A DNA stretch of 64,000 bases from Candidatus Avelusimicrobium aviculae (GTDB taxonomy: Bacteria; Elusimicrobiota; Elusimicrobia; Elusimicrobiales; Elusimicrobiaceae). How positions within the stretch are numbered: the first letter of the stretch is position 1; the number at the start of each line of letters is the position of its first letter. The notes under the pieces are model-generated. The model made no database searches and was not told where the DNA came from. It saw nothing but the letters and a program-made list of their open reading frames with translations. Positions 53,859 through 63,500 of this stretch are shown in pieces. The stretch covers positions 1-64,000 of the forward strand of contig CALUXF010000004.1 in NCBI GenBank assembly GCA_944324655.1, given 5' to 3'. The position numbers and the translations under genes were made by a program.

Positions 53859-55166
53859 ATGTTTAATTTTAAATCGCCGTTGGCCGGCAAAGTATTTAAA
53901 AAACTAAACCATATGGATAAAAAACAAGCCTATACATATGGTGGTATTGCTATTGTGGTACTGGTGGCGCTGCTCACATTGGCGGCAGCTTCCGGAAGCG
54001 GGCCGGATGATTCTTTTGAAGATTTGCAGGGCCGCGGTTACGATTTGGCCCAAATGCCTTTTGTTAACGATGAGGCGGAACAGTTTTTATTAGCTTCTAA
54101 ATACCCGGATATGCGCAACAATAACGTAAACGCTATCTATTCTAAAGAAGAAAAAGAGGCCCGCCAAGCGGAAGATGCCCAGGAAGAAGGCCAACAAGAG
54201 GATAATTCTTCATCGGAAGAGTCTTCTGCTTCTTCGGGCGCATACACCGGCTACCGCGGGGGCGGGGGGAGCGGCTCTGCCCGCACTCCTACGCAAATAG
54301 GTTCTTTTACACCCAGCGGGTCCATGGCGTCAGCCAGCGGTGGAAACACGACTGCCACTTTTGGCGGTACTGTAAAGGGGGATTTTTCTCCTTTTCAACG
54401 TGAAGATAAAGGAAAGGAAGCCCCTTTTGTAGACCCGAATAACGCCCGCCAGGCGTTAGCCCGTTTTAATTCCGCCAGCCGTGCGGCGGCGCGCGGCGCC
54501 AATAAGGCGCGGGATTCCCAAAAAGCGTTGTTTGGTTCTCATGTATCGGGAACCGGCGGCTTTGATTCAAACGGGGTTCCGTTATCCGGTACCGGTGACG
54601 GCATCAACTATTCCGATGCCGATACCCCGGATTTAAGCAATCTGGAAAAAACCATGCAAGACCGCGCAGCCGATGCCCGTGAAAAAGCGCAAGAGCAGCA
54701 ACTGCAGGAAGAAGAAAGTTTAGGGCGTATGTTCTTGGAAGGATTAATGCAAATTGGTTTAGACCTTGCAAAGCAGTTTCTTGGCAATGCCCTTAATAAG
54801 TGGAGCGCTTCTGCCCAAAATAACAGCTATGCCAAGAGTGTATATGGCACGAATTTATCCGGTTTATCTGCAGGAAGCGATGTTCCTGCTTCTTGGAGCT
54901 CAGATACTATCAACAGATATGCAGATTTAGGTTATATAAGTAAAGGGAGCAACAACACCTATACCATTACGCCCGAAGGGTCTTCATTTTTTATCAATAA
55001 CGTTCGTTCCTCTAGCGGTGGCGGCGGAAATATTTTTGGAAATGGTCTTTTAGATACGCCTACTATGGAAGGATATGGCAGAACAACGAATAGAGACCCG
55101 GTAAAACCTGGAAATAATCAGACGGATACCCCGAAACCAAAAGATCCGTATACGCGTACGATATAG
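53859..55166 (+). CDS. Membrane-anchored protein of unknown family (envelope cluster gene 1)
   Basis: The start at 53859 is chosen over one at 53784 because AAAGGGA precedes it. The 435-residue product has a basic N-terminus (KSPLAGKVFKKL), a membrane helix (about 27-46), a Glu/Gln/Ser-rich stretch (about 105-130), a Gly/Ser-rich stretch (about 130-180), and an Ala/Arg-rich helix ARFNSASRAAARGANKARDS (about 200-220) that faintly recalls the repeat in genes 2 and 4 of this cluster. No enzyme motif. It is the first gene after the strong promoter. I do not recognise it; probably a structural envelope protein. Confidence 0.8.
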   Translation: MFNFKSPLAGKVFKKLNHMDKKQAYTYGGIAIVVLVALLTLAAASGSGPDDSFEDLQGRGYDLAQMPFVNDEAEQFLLASKYPDMRNNNVNAIYSKEEKEARQAEDAQEEGQQEDNSSSEESSASSGAYTGYRGGGGSGSARTPTQIGSFTPSGSMASASGGNTTATFGGTVKGDFSPFQREDKGKEAPFVDPNNARQALARFNSASRAAARGANKARDSQKALFGSHVSGTGGFDSNGVPLSGTGDGINYSDADTPDLSNLEKTMQDRAADAREKAQEQQLQEEESLGRMFLEGLMQIGLDLAKQFLGNALNKWSASAQNNSYAKSVYGTNLSGLSAGSDVPASWSSDTINRYADLGYISKGSNNTYTITPEGSSFFINNVRSSSGGGGNIFGNGLLDTPTMEGYGRTTNRDPVKPGNNQTDTPKPKDPYTRTI

Positions 55167-55213
55167 GAACGGGTGTTTTATTTACGGTCCCAATAGCAGT
55201 TTTGGAGGTTTAT

Positions 55214-56770
55214 ATGAGATTCTTATTTAAATTTTTTCAAAGCAAGGCGGGGAAAGCGATGCTTTCCGGCACCCAGGCGCTTGCCGCTTCAGCAGCGGTT
55301 GGGTTGGGCTGTGTTGCCGCTTGGCAGATTTTAGGGTCTGATTCCAATTCAGACAATGCCTTCAACTCGTTAGGATACCAACCACAAGAAGAGGTGGTCT
55401 ATGTATCCGGCGCGGCCACCGGCCAGTATGGTCTTGAGGATCATACAGAAAGTGCTTTCCGGGCGGCTCCTTCCAAAGCGATTGAAATGCAGCAGCGGGA
55501 AGCGGAATACTTGCGCCAGCAAGAGTTGGAGCGGGAGGCCGCTGAGCGGGCCGCTTATGAAGCGCAAACTTCAGCTCCGGCGGTAGATGCTAACCCGATA
55601 GGGGGGATAAACGAAGGGTTAGGCAATAAAAAGATGGAAGCGTTTTCTCCGGAGCAAATTAAAGCCATGCAAGCCCAAGCGCTGCAACAAGCACAGGCGG
55701 CCGCTTCAGCGGGAAAGGCGCAGGCGGATGCCATTGCCGCGGCGGCGGCCAGCGGTGTGAGCGGGGCGGCCACGCGCAGCGGCGCATTAGGGGCTGCTTA
55801 TGGCGGTGGTACTATGGCAGGCAGCGGTTTGTCGGCCGGGGCTGGCGGTTCCGCCCAATATGTGGGGATGCCCGGGACGGTCGATTCTGGTAAAAATTTA
55901 AACGGCTCTGATGGTATTACCACAGGTACAGACGCTGTGTATTTGCCGGAACAAGAAGGGGCCCGTATTCCCAATGCCCGCAACCAGCGTGCCAAACCCA
56001 GTTTTGGAGCGGATGTTAAACCAAGAGAAAACTCCAAAGATTTTAACAGTTTGGAATTAATGGCCAAACGTTCTGCGGAAATTGCCGGGAACGAAACCCG
56101 TTCCGCTAACGAAGCCGGGCGCGCCTTTATGGCCAGCACAAAAAATTCCGGCGGTATTCGTTTAGACGGTGTAGGAGAGGTTTCTGTAGGACAGGGCGCC
56201 AGTTCAGATGACTTTGGCGACGCTTCTTTATCCGGCATTAATGGGGCGGTAGGTTCCGCTATGGACGAAATAATGACCGAAGAGGAGCAGTTTCGCCAAG
56301 AACGCAAAGATTTGCGTAAGAAATTAAGAAAACTGATAGGCTATACGTTTATTGCCTTTGCGTGTGCCTTTCCTTTCTTAGGCTGGTTAGCTGTACGCGG
56401 CAAATTTAACGAGTACTATGCCGCCGCCGAGGAATATGATAAAGAATATGGAGACCGCAGCAAAGAAGCCAAAGCCGGTAAGAAAATTGCCAATAAACTT
56501 AAAATCTGCGCCAAGGCCGGCGGTTTTGGTTTAGTATTATTTGGGGCAATGATCCCTTGGATGTTAGCGGATGCTTTTGGTTGGACGACTTCTGTAGACA
56601 AGCTAAAAGCAGAGGACGATTCTGCCGAACAAGGCCGTGTGGGTTCTGTGCGTGGCAGTTCCAGCGGCAATGAGCCAGGCTCTACTTTGGATGTAACAGA
56701 AGGTAGCTCGGCCAGTGATGCCAGTTCCCGGCGCGCCCAAGAATATATGTCGCGTACGGACGGACGCTAA
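55214..56770 (+). CDS. Membrane protein of unknown family (envelope cluster gene 2, paralogue of gene 4)
   Basis: 518 residues from the ATG at 55214, which has GGAGG upstream. The N-terminus (FKFFQSKAGK, then a hydrophobic segment) matches that of the gene at 57072. Residues about 85-125 are a charged helix, about 145-190 are Ala/Gln-rich. A block at about 284-315 (KRSAEIAGNETRSANEAGRAF, then MAS..NSGGI) is shared with the gene at 57072. Two more membrane segments lie at about 373-393 and 435-455, and the tail is Ser-rich. Function unknown. Confidence 0.82.
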   Translation: MRFLFKFFQSKAGKAMLSGTQALAASAAVGLGCVAAWQILGSDSNSDNAFNSLGYQPQEEVVYVSGAATGQYGLEDHTESAFRAAPSKAIEMQQREAEYLRQQELEREAAERAAYEAQTSAPAVDANPIGGINEGLGNKKMEAFSPEQIKAMQAQALQQAQAAASAGKAQADAIAAAAASGVSGAATRSGALGAAYGGGTMAGSGLSAGAGGSAQYVGMPGTVDSGKNLNGSDGITTGTDAVYLPEQEGARIPNARNQRAKPSFGADVKPRENSKDFNSLELMAKRSAEIAGNETRSANEAGRAFMASTKNSGGIRLDGVGEVSVGQGASSDDFGDASLSGINGAVGSAMDEIMTEEEQFRQERKDLRKKLRKLIGYTFIAFACAFPFLGWLAVRGKFNEYYAAAEEYDKEYGDRSKEAKAGKKIANKLKICAKAGGFGLVLFGAMIPWMLADAFGWTTSVDKLKAEDDSAEQGRVGSVRGSSSGNEPGSTLDVTEGSSASDASSRRAQEYMSRTDGR

Positions 56771-56779
56771 GGGGGGCTT

Positions 56780-57049
56780 ATGGCGGAAAAATTAATTTTA
56801 ACAGACAAAGAAGTAAAATTTTTTAAACGGGCCGGCTGGGTATATGGAATATTAACTTTAGTATGGCTTGTATGGATGGTAGTTGGATGGACTGGATATT
56901 TTCATAATAAAGCTATTTTAGACAAGCAGGAAGCGGAGTATGAATTAAAGCAGGAAGAAATGCGCCGCATACAAAGTTTTATGCGTGCGACGCAACTTAA
57001 TTCTTCCGCCGCTGTAAATCAAAGTCTAAACGCCGTAACGGGAGAATAA
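56780..57049 (+). CDS. Tiny membrane protein (envelope cluster gene 3)
   Basis: 89 residues: a membrane helix (about 17-38, Trp-rich) and then a charged coiled-coil-like segment (KQEAEYELKQEEMRRIQ). It sits between two paralogous large genes, with ribosome-binding site AAGGGGGG. Similar in layout to the 70-residue gene at 58545, so these may be dedicated partners of the large proteins. Confidence 0.72.
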   Translation: MAEKLILTDKEVKFFKRAGWVYGILTLVWLVWMVVGWTGYFHNKAILDKQEAEYELKQEEMRRIQSFMRATQLNSSAAVNQSLNAVTGE

Positions 57050-57071
57050 AAATAGTTTACCGGAGGATTTT

Positions 57072-58535
57072 ATGAACCTGTTTCATTTTTTAAAAAGCAA
57101 AGCGGGCAAATTTGTACTAGGCCTGCCGCAGAAGGTAATTTTAACAACCGGGTTGGGCGCGGCGGTAGTTGGAGCCATGGTTTTAACCAGCGACAGACAG
57201 CCCGCTTCCCAAGATGAAGCCCGTGTGCGCAGCTCCGTCATCAGCACCTATGGCCGTAATGAAGTAAATCCGGCGGAGTCTATGGGTGAAACGGTTCAAA
57301 TCGCGGGTGCGCAGGGTATTACTTCCGCCAATGATACTTTGGCTTCCGCCGGGTATGACTGGGCCGGAGATGATGCCAGCCTGGCGGCAGTGGGCCAGTT
57401 AGGCAATAACATGGGCGGCGGCAAAACCCCTGCCACACGCGCAATGGGCGGCCGCAGCGAAGGCTTGGGCGGAAATAATGATATTGTGGTGGTGGACCAA
57501 AAGCCTGATTCTAACGGCGGGGACGCGTTAGCCGCGGCGGGAGCCGCCGGCGGAGCGCGTGCGGCGGCTATGGCCCAGCGCGGCATAATGGCAACGGCTT
57601 CCGGCGGGGTGTCTGGGGTTACTTATGGGGGGGCTTCCTCCCGCTCCGGTAAGGACGGCGCCGGCGGAACAGTAAATAGAAGCGGTAATTCCTTGGGCCT
57701 TGTGGGAGGGGAAGCGTACCGCTTGTCCGGTTCCATGCCGGAAGGTTCCACTTTATTGGCCAGCACTAAATTTCAAGATGTAGATTCTTCTTTTGGCGCT
57801 TCCCGTAATGCGCGCGCGGGCCGCGGTATGGAGTCTGGCGAAGGGCGCACCTTGGAACAGGTTAGAAAACGCTCCGCGGATATCGCTAAAAACAAATACC
57901 GTGCCGCCAACGAAGCGGGCCGCGCTTTTATGGCCAGCTCCCAAAATTCCGGCGGGATACAGGTTGAAGACGCGCAGCTGTCTGAAGGGGCCGTTATGTC
58001 TGATGATTTTGAACAGGCCACCATTAACGCCCGCAAAAATTTAGATCAGGCAACAGACGATTTAATGGAAAAAGAATTGGAACGCCAGCAAGACCGTACC
58101 CGTTTGAAACGTGCCTTAGTGGCGTTGGTTTTCTTAACCATTCCCGCCATGTTTGCCATTACCGCTTTGTTTAAAGCTTCTCCGTGGGGAACTATCGCGG
58201 CCCTTGCTATCGGCGCGGCGATGATGTTGGCCATCACGCTGTTCTTGGTAGACGCTGTCCAATGTATGAAAAAATGGGGCGGCAGCGGTTTGACGACGGC
58301 TTGTATGATTGTTGGGCCTATCTTAATGGCTTTAATAGGTATTTCTTATATTCAAGCGGTGGCACAGTTAGTTCAAAAATTTGCTGGTTGGTTGAATAAT
58401 CTCTTCGGGGCTCCTATTGTAGGCGGCGTTTCGGGTGTGGGCGCGTTGACTGGGGCGGGAAGCCAGGTTATTAATTCCAGCAAAGCCATTTCAAACAACA
58501 AAAAAGATCTTGCTGACCAAGACATGAACGGATAA
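57072..58535 (+). CDS. Membrane protein of unknown family (envelope cluster gene 4, paralogue of gene 2)
   Basis: 487 residues. N-terminus FHFLKSKAGKFVLGLPQ and a hydrophobic segment, as in the gene at 55214. A Gly/Ala/Ser-rich middle part (about 110-240) is followed by the shared block KRSADIAKNKYRAANEAGRAF and MAS..NSGGI (about 265-297). Three membrane segments lie at about 343-365, 370-397 and 408-430, with a Gly/Val-rich end. CGGAGGA precedes the ATG. Function unknown. Confidence 0.82.
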   Translation: MNLFHFLKSKAGKFVLGLPQKVILTTGLGAAVVGAMVLTSDRQPASQDEARVRSSVISTYGRNEVNPAESMGETVQIAGAQGITSANDTLASAGYDWAGDDASLAAVGQLGNNMGGGKTPATRAMGGRSEGLGGNNDIVVVDQKPDSNGGDALAAAGAAGGARAAAMAQRGIMATASGGVSGVTYGGASSRSGKDGAGGTVNRSGNSLGLVGGEAYRLSGSMPEGSTLLASTKFQDVDSSFGASRNARAGRGMESGEGRTLEQVRKRSADIAKNKYRAANEAGRAFMASSQNSGGIQVEDAQLSEGAVMSDDFEQATINARKNLDQATDDLMEKELERQQDRTRLKRALVALVFLTIPAMFAITALFKASPWGTIAALAIGAAMMLAITLFLVDAVQCMKKWGGSGLTTACMIVGPILMALIGISYIQAVAQLVQKFAGWLNNLFGAPIVGGVSGVGALTGAGSQVINSSKAISNNKKDLADQDMNG

Positions 58536-58544
58536 GGGTGTGTT

Positions 58545-58757
58545 ATGGCAAATATAGACATCAAATTAAGGCGTTTTATAGGCATAGCTTTGCTGGTAGT
58601 AATAGTGCTTACGTGTTTTGGCGTTTGGTTGTATTTTGACTTCCAGTATAAAGACGCTACGCGCGAGTTAAACGAATACCGTGCCCAAAAGGCGGAAAGG
58701 CAGAGCCGCCAGGAACAATTTTTAAAGTTCCAGCACAAATATGGCACCCGTCCATAG
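58545..58757 (+). CDS. Tiny membrane protein (envelope cluster gene 5)
   Basis: 70 residues with one membrane helix (about 11-31) and a charged coiled-coil-like C-terminus (TRELNEYRAQKAERQSRQE). Ribosome-binding site AAGGGTG. Same layout as the gene at 56780. Confidence 0.7.
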   Translation: MANIDIKLRRFIGIALLVVIVLTCFGVWLYFDFQYKDATRELNEYRAQKAERQSRQEQFLKFQHKYGTRP

Positions 58758-58772
58758 TCAAAAGAGGGTTTT

Positions 58773-60380
58773 ATGGTAGACCAGCTTCCTCCGGATTATC
58801 CTTCTTCCGCACCGGCTCAAAATGAGCCGGTGCGGAAACAGGCATCCCCAGTAAATCAGGATTCTTTGTCTTCACAAGAAACTTTGCATGTAAAAGAGGA
58901 AAGTATCCCTTCCAATAAACGGTTTTTTCAGAAAAAGTGGTTTTCTAAAAAATATTTAGCACTCGCGCTATTATTATTGTTGTTTGGGGGAGTGGGTGGC
59001 TTTGTGCCCGTTAGCCATATTCCTGTTTTGTCGTCCTTGGCCCGTGCTATGGGATATAGTGAAGAGCAAATGCAGCAAATGTCTTTCTTAAAGACATTAC
59101 TGTTTTGGGCGGATGACGAACGCGGGCCGGCGGCCCGTTTGGCTGCCAATTCATATTCTGTTTTTTCTACCCAGCCGGGTCGTTTTGATGCCATTAACCG
59201 CGGGGCTTCCGCTTATGGCGCGGTGGGGGAAGAGTCTTCTACATTAATTGATTTTCAGGCATTAAATGATTCCTTGCGCCGCCAGGGAAAGCCGGTGGAT
59301 GCCATTTCCGGGGTGGCCCTCAATACGGGGGATGATTCCGGACAGGGGCAAATTCGCTTTAACAGAGGCATTAACCAGCTTAGTAAAGACGCCAGCGCTT
59401 CCGCCCAAGCCAAAACAGAGATGTATTATGGGGAAGACACTTCTTTAATCGCGCGTAATCCGGCGGACGGATATGATGCTTCGTTAGGGTTAAAAAAGTT
59501 GAAAGTGGGGGTAGTGGGTTCTTCTCAGAGTGATTGGAAAAATGAAATTTTTCAAAAAGCTATTTTAGAGCAGACTTCCGGCTTAGACAAAAAATTAGGG
59601 GGAACAAATTCTGCCATGATGATGCTGCAAAACGCCGGGAAGTCTTTAACGGATTTTCGTTATATTTGGCTTACCAGCCAGGCCTCTAACCGGGCTAAGC
59701 AGATTCCGCTTAAAAAAACATTGGCGGCAGCCGGTTTTTTTGCGGAAGAAATGCCCCAAAAAGTGTTTAGTGCCACCGGGGGCATAGCCATAGCCGGGTT
59801 GGAGGAAGATGATGTTGTGGCGGATATTGAAACGGCCCAAGAACAGCAGCAGCGCCAACAGGAATGTGATGAGGCTTCCCGCACGCTGGGCCCGCAGATA
59901 ACCAGTCTTACCCGCAGCGTAATTAATACCATTAATGCTTTGCAGGGAACGTTCCCCGCTTTTCCTGCGGATTGCGGCAATTCCGCCAAAGTAAATAGTT
60001 GGCGTTCCGCTTTGGCTCAGGCGCGCAGCGCTTGTTCCCAAGTGAAGCGGGATTATAATACGTTGGGAGAAAAATGTTTTGTACAGTTGAAATACAGCCG
60101 TTCCGGTGAATGCAGCACCAATAATTTAGACGATAAATTAAATGAATATGAACGGATGTGTACGGAATATTTAAAAGATCAGTCAGAGGCGGCAGAGGGT
60201 GAAGAGGTAGATTTATCTATTTATAACCCGGAACAATTTTCCAACCAACAAGTGACGGAAAGCGTGCACGGTACATTTAACGTGCCGGTGTGGGGCGGCT
60301 CTTCCGGGTCCTCCACTCCAAATGATTTCTTTCCGGAAACGGATCTTTCCGGTTCCCAAGGGTGGAGTTATATAGACTAA
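58773..60380 (+). CDS. Single-pass membrane protein of unknown family (envelope cluster gene 6)
   Basis: 535 residues: a polar Pro/Ser/Gln-rich cytoplasmic part (1-60), one membrane helix (about 63-83) and about 450 extracytoplasmic residues. A segment with six cysteines spans about 365-465 (QQECDEAS, PADCGNSA, ARSACSQVKRD, EKCFVQ, GECSTNN, RMCTEYL) and is predicted helical, so disulphides are likely. The end is acidic and Ser/Gly-rich. Ribosome-binding site AGAGGG. No known domain recognised. Confidence 0.78.
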   Translation: MVDQLPPDYPSSAPAQNEPVRKQASPVNQDSLSSQETLHVKEESIPSNKRFFQKKWFSKKYLALALLLLLFGGVGGFVPVSHIPVLSSLARAMGYSEEQMQQMSFLKTLLFWADDERGPAARLAANSYSVFSTQPGRFDAINRGASAYGAVGEESSTLIDFQALNDSLRRQGKPVDAISGVALNTGDDSGQGQIRFNRGINQLSKDASASAQAKTEMYYGEDTSLIARNPADGYDASLGLKKLKVGVVGSSQSDWKNEIFQKAILEQTSGLDKKLGGTNSAMMMLQNAGKSLTDFRYIWLTSQASNRAKQIPLKKTLAAAGFFAEEMPQKVFSATGGIAIAGLEEDDVVADIETAQEQQQRQQECDEASRTLGPQITSLTRSVINTINALQGTFPAFPADCGNSAKVNSWRSALAQARSACSQVKRDYNTLGEKCFVQLKYSRSGECSTNNLDDKLNEYERMCTEYLKDQSEAAEGEEVDLSIYNPEQFSNQQVTESVHGTFNVPVWGGSSGSSTPNDFFPETDLSGSQGWSYID

Positions 60381-60392
60381 GCAAATTAGGTC

Positions 60393-60421
60393 TTGATAAT
60401 TTTAGTTTCAGTTGCTAAGAT
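60393..60421 (+). promoter_or_regulatory. Possible promoter of the last gene in the window
   Basis: TTGATA (60393-60398), 17-nt spacer, TAAGAT (60416-60421). Five of six and four of six matches. It would give a leader of about 145 nt before the ATG at 60575. Confidence 0.45.
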
Positions 60422-60448
60422 AATAGTATAAGCAGTTTTGAAGTGCCC

Positions 60449-60474
60449 TGTTGTATGGGGAAAGCAGTACAACA
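60449..60474 (+). other. Hairpin in the leader of the 60575 gene
   Basis: TGTTGTA (60449-60455) pairs with TACAACA (60468-60474) around a 12-nt loop. There is no T-run, so it is not a terminator; it may be a regulatory or stabilising RNA element. Confidence 0.4.
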
Positions 60475-60574
60475 ATTTGTAAATGAAAAGGTTGTGTAAT
60501 TGGGGATTTTAAAAATCCGGCAATTCCAGCCTGGTTTATATTTATAGTTAAATTTATTTTTATAGGAGGCACTT

Positions 60575-63500
60575 ATGCCAGAGGAAAAAAAGGAAAGTTT
60601 TACCTTTAGCGATAAGATCAAGAACAGCAAATCCGCCGCTCCTGCATCTTTTGCTAATCGTATTTCCTCCAAGATAGGGAGTAATGGCCGCCCAAAGAAA
60701 ACGCTTTTTGAGCGTACCAAACGGGACGCGCCGTTCTTTATTGCGGCGTTGGTAGCCCTTTTGTTATTGCCGTTTTTGTATAAATACAGCGGCCAAGTGA
60801 ACGAAGAGGCTATTATTGCTCCTTCCAGCGAGGACACTATTTTTGATCCGGAACGCTATGGTTTTGATACGGCCATTACGGATCCTGACGGTGAAATTGC
60901 TCAGCTTTCAGGGCGTGATCCGTTGAGCCTTATTAAAGGCTGGGGCAGTGATGAAGATTCTGCGGAAACTTCCTACGACTATGACCGCAGCGGTTTAGAG
61001 GACAGCAGCTCTTCTTATACGTCTTCTCCCACCACGGAGACCACGACGAATATTTACAGAAGAACCGCCGCCCCGGCTACCCGTGCGGCCGTTCGCCGTT
61101 CTACCACTAAAATTAAAGAAATGGGCCGCGCCGCCATGGCTTCTGCCGGCGGGGGGTTAAATATTACTCCTTGGGGTGGCAGTTTAAAAGGCGCTGCCAA
61201 AAAAGTAGGGGCGCCCACTCCTGTAACGCCTCCCAAACCGGTGTCATTGCAGCCTTTGCAGGCCGCAGGCCGCCCGCAGCGCGGGTATTTTGGCATGGGT
61301 GCCGGAGAGCAAGCCCGCCGTTCAGCGCAAGCTTTAACCAAAGGAGATGCCATGCAAGCGCTGCGCGACGCGCAATACGCGCCGATTAAGCCCGGCCGCG
61401 TGGGCGGTTTAGCTGCCGGCGAGTCCCGCATTGGCGGCGGTCCCAGCGATTTAAAACACGGCTTTGGCTACAAAGGCATTCTCCCTTGGTGGTGGGATTT
61501 AATGAAAACCCGCTCTCAAATGGAATGGGAAAAACGCTTTAACCGCAAGTGGGACTGGATTGGCTGGGCAGACAAATTGGCTCAAAATATTTTGGGCGGT
61601 TTAATTAATTGTTTGATTACCGGCGAAGACGACGGCGCCATGGGCGAGATGTTTGGCGCCAGCGGGGAAGGTGCCCAGCAGGAAGGCTGCAAATGCGGCA
61701 AATCCATGATTGGGTCCGTTCCGGCCAGCGCACCGGCGGGGCTGTCTTTGAAAGATTGGTGTAAATCCAAAGAAGCCAAAGAACAATATGGTTGCGAATG
61801 GCAAGGCGCCAAAGCAACTGGCGGCGGCTTCTGGAAAACCCGTGCCGATTGTATAGGTTTCAACTTGTTTGGCTTGGCTGACAAAGGCAAGGCAAGCCGC
61901 CGATTAGTGGAAGCCAGCGGTTGCTATGATTTTGCGTCTACGGACGTTTACACCGCTTCGTTCATAAGCAACCGCAAAGGCGATTGGAACATCTACCACT
62001 ATGTGGTGGGTGTAAAAGCTGCGGACATTGCCCGTTATTATAAAGCTACGGAAAATGCACGCGCGGATATGTTGGAAGTATTTTATATGGATGAAGGCCC
62101 TGTTTTCCGCACGAAAGCGCAAGTATATGCGGACAAAACAGGTTATGTGCCGTTGTTTATTGAAAGCGTAGCTTTTGAAAAAGACTTAAAGTCTGAAGTG
62201 AATGCGGACGGGACCCGCTCTTTGGACGTAACTGTTAAGACTAAAAATGAAGAAGGGGAAACCGTCAGAGAAAGCCGCTCTTTACCTTTGAAATATAACG
62301 AGTTTATCGGCTTATTGGCCAGCGGACGCAATGTTTCCTATGCCACCAAGAGCGCTGTTGTAAAATCGGAAGGCATGTACCCGGTAACCAAGGCGGCTAT
62401 GCGCACGAAACCCGGCAAATTGGGGCGTGACTGGCTGATTGGCGCGCGCTGTGAATTCCCGTTAGCGCGTATTACTTGCGAAGATAACGCCATGTTGAAA
62501 AAAGACGGGAACCAAATTCCTTATGCGCGTGTAACGCTTCTTAACGCGTCGGGAGACAAGGTAACTTATAACGAAATTAAAGATAAGTTCACCATTATGT
62601 ATTCCGTGTGGGATTCTGCCAAGGCGCAGTTCTCTAAAACGTTTGAAGGGGTTACTTCCGTTCGCCATTACGAACCGGCGGATTATACGGTGGAACGTGA
62701 CACGGTAAAAGCCAAAACCACGGCCGCGCGCGTAGGCGCAGAAACCCGCGGAATGGAGCTGGATGTACTGGCTACCAATATCCCGAAAGGGCAGCAGCCG
62801 CTTCGCATTCGTTGGTTTATCCGCCAGGTAGAGGGTATCAATGAAGGGAAATATGCACCTGGGGAATCCTTGGAGTTGCATGTTTCCGCCAACGCGGAAC
62901 AAACCCGTACGGAAATTGGCCCCGGTCTGCCGGGTACGGAAGTAAGCATTGCGGAATGTTCTTATTATGATGAAGTGAGTATCAACCCGCCCGTGCCTCC
63001 TACTCCGGAAGAAGAGCCGGACCCGGAACCGAAGCCGACCGGTGGTTCCAAAACGGCGCGCATAGAATTAGGGTTTTTAATTAAAGCCTATGCCAATGAG
63101 TTTAAATGCGGCGGCGCCAAAGCTCCTGAAGGGGCTAACGTAAAGTACCGTATGTCTACGGATGGCATCAATGCCAATATAGAAGCGGCCACTATGAGAC
63201 AGCTGTTTGTAAAATATGCGTTCTCTTGTATGGAATGCGTGGAAAGCTATACCCAAATTCTTACAAACCAGCTGCTTAAAAAAGCCCAGCAAATGCACGA
63301 GCAAGACCCCACTATCATTGTGCCTACCCAACAAGAGGTGCAGGAATATATTAAGCAGCACAGCGGTGAAATTCCGGTAGCGGTGTTCTTGCAGGCTTTA
63401 CTGTTGGATGAAAATCCGAACTTCACCATCCGGGGTGACTCTGTGTGTTATTTGGCGCATCAAGTGGCTTCCTGGTCTGTGGATCCGGACGTGAATGACA

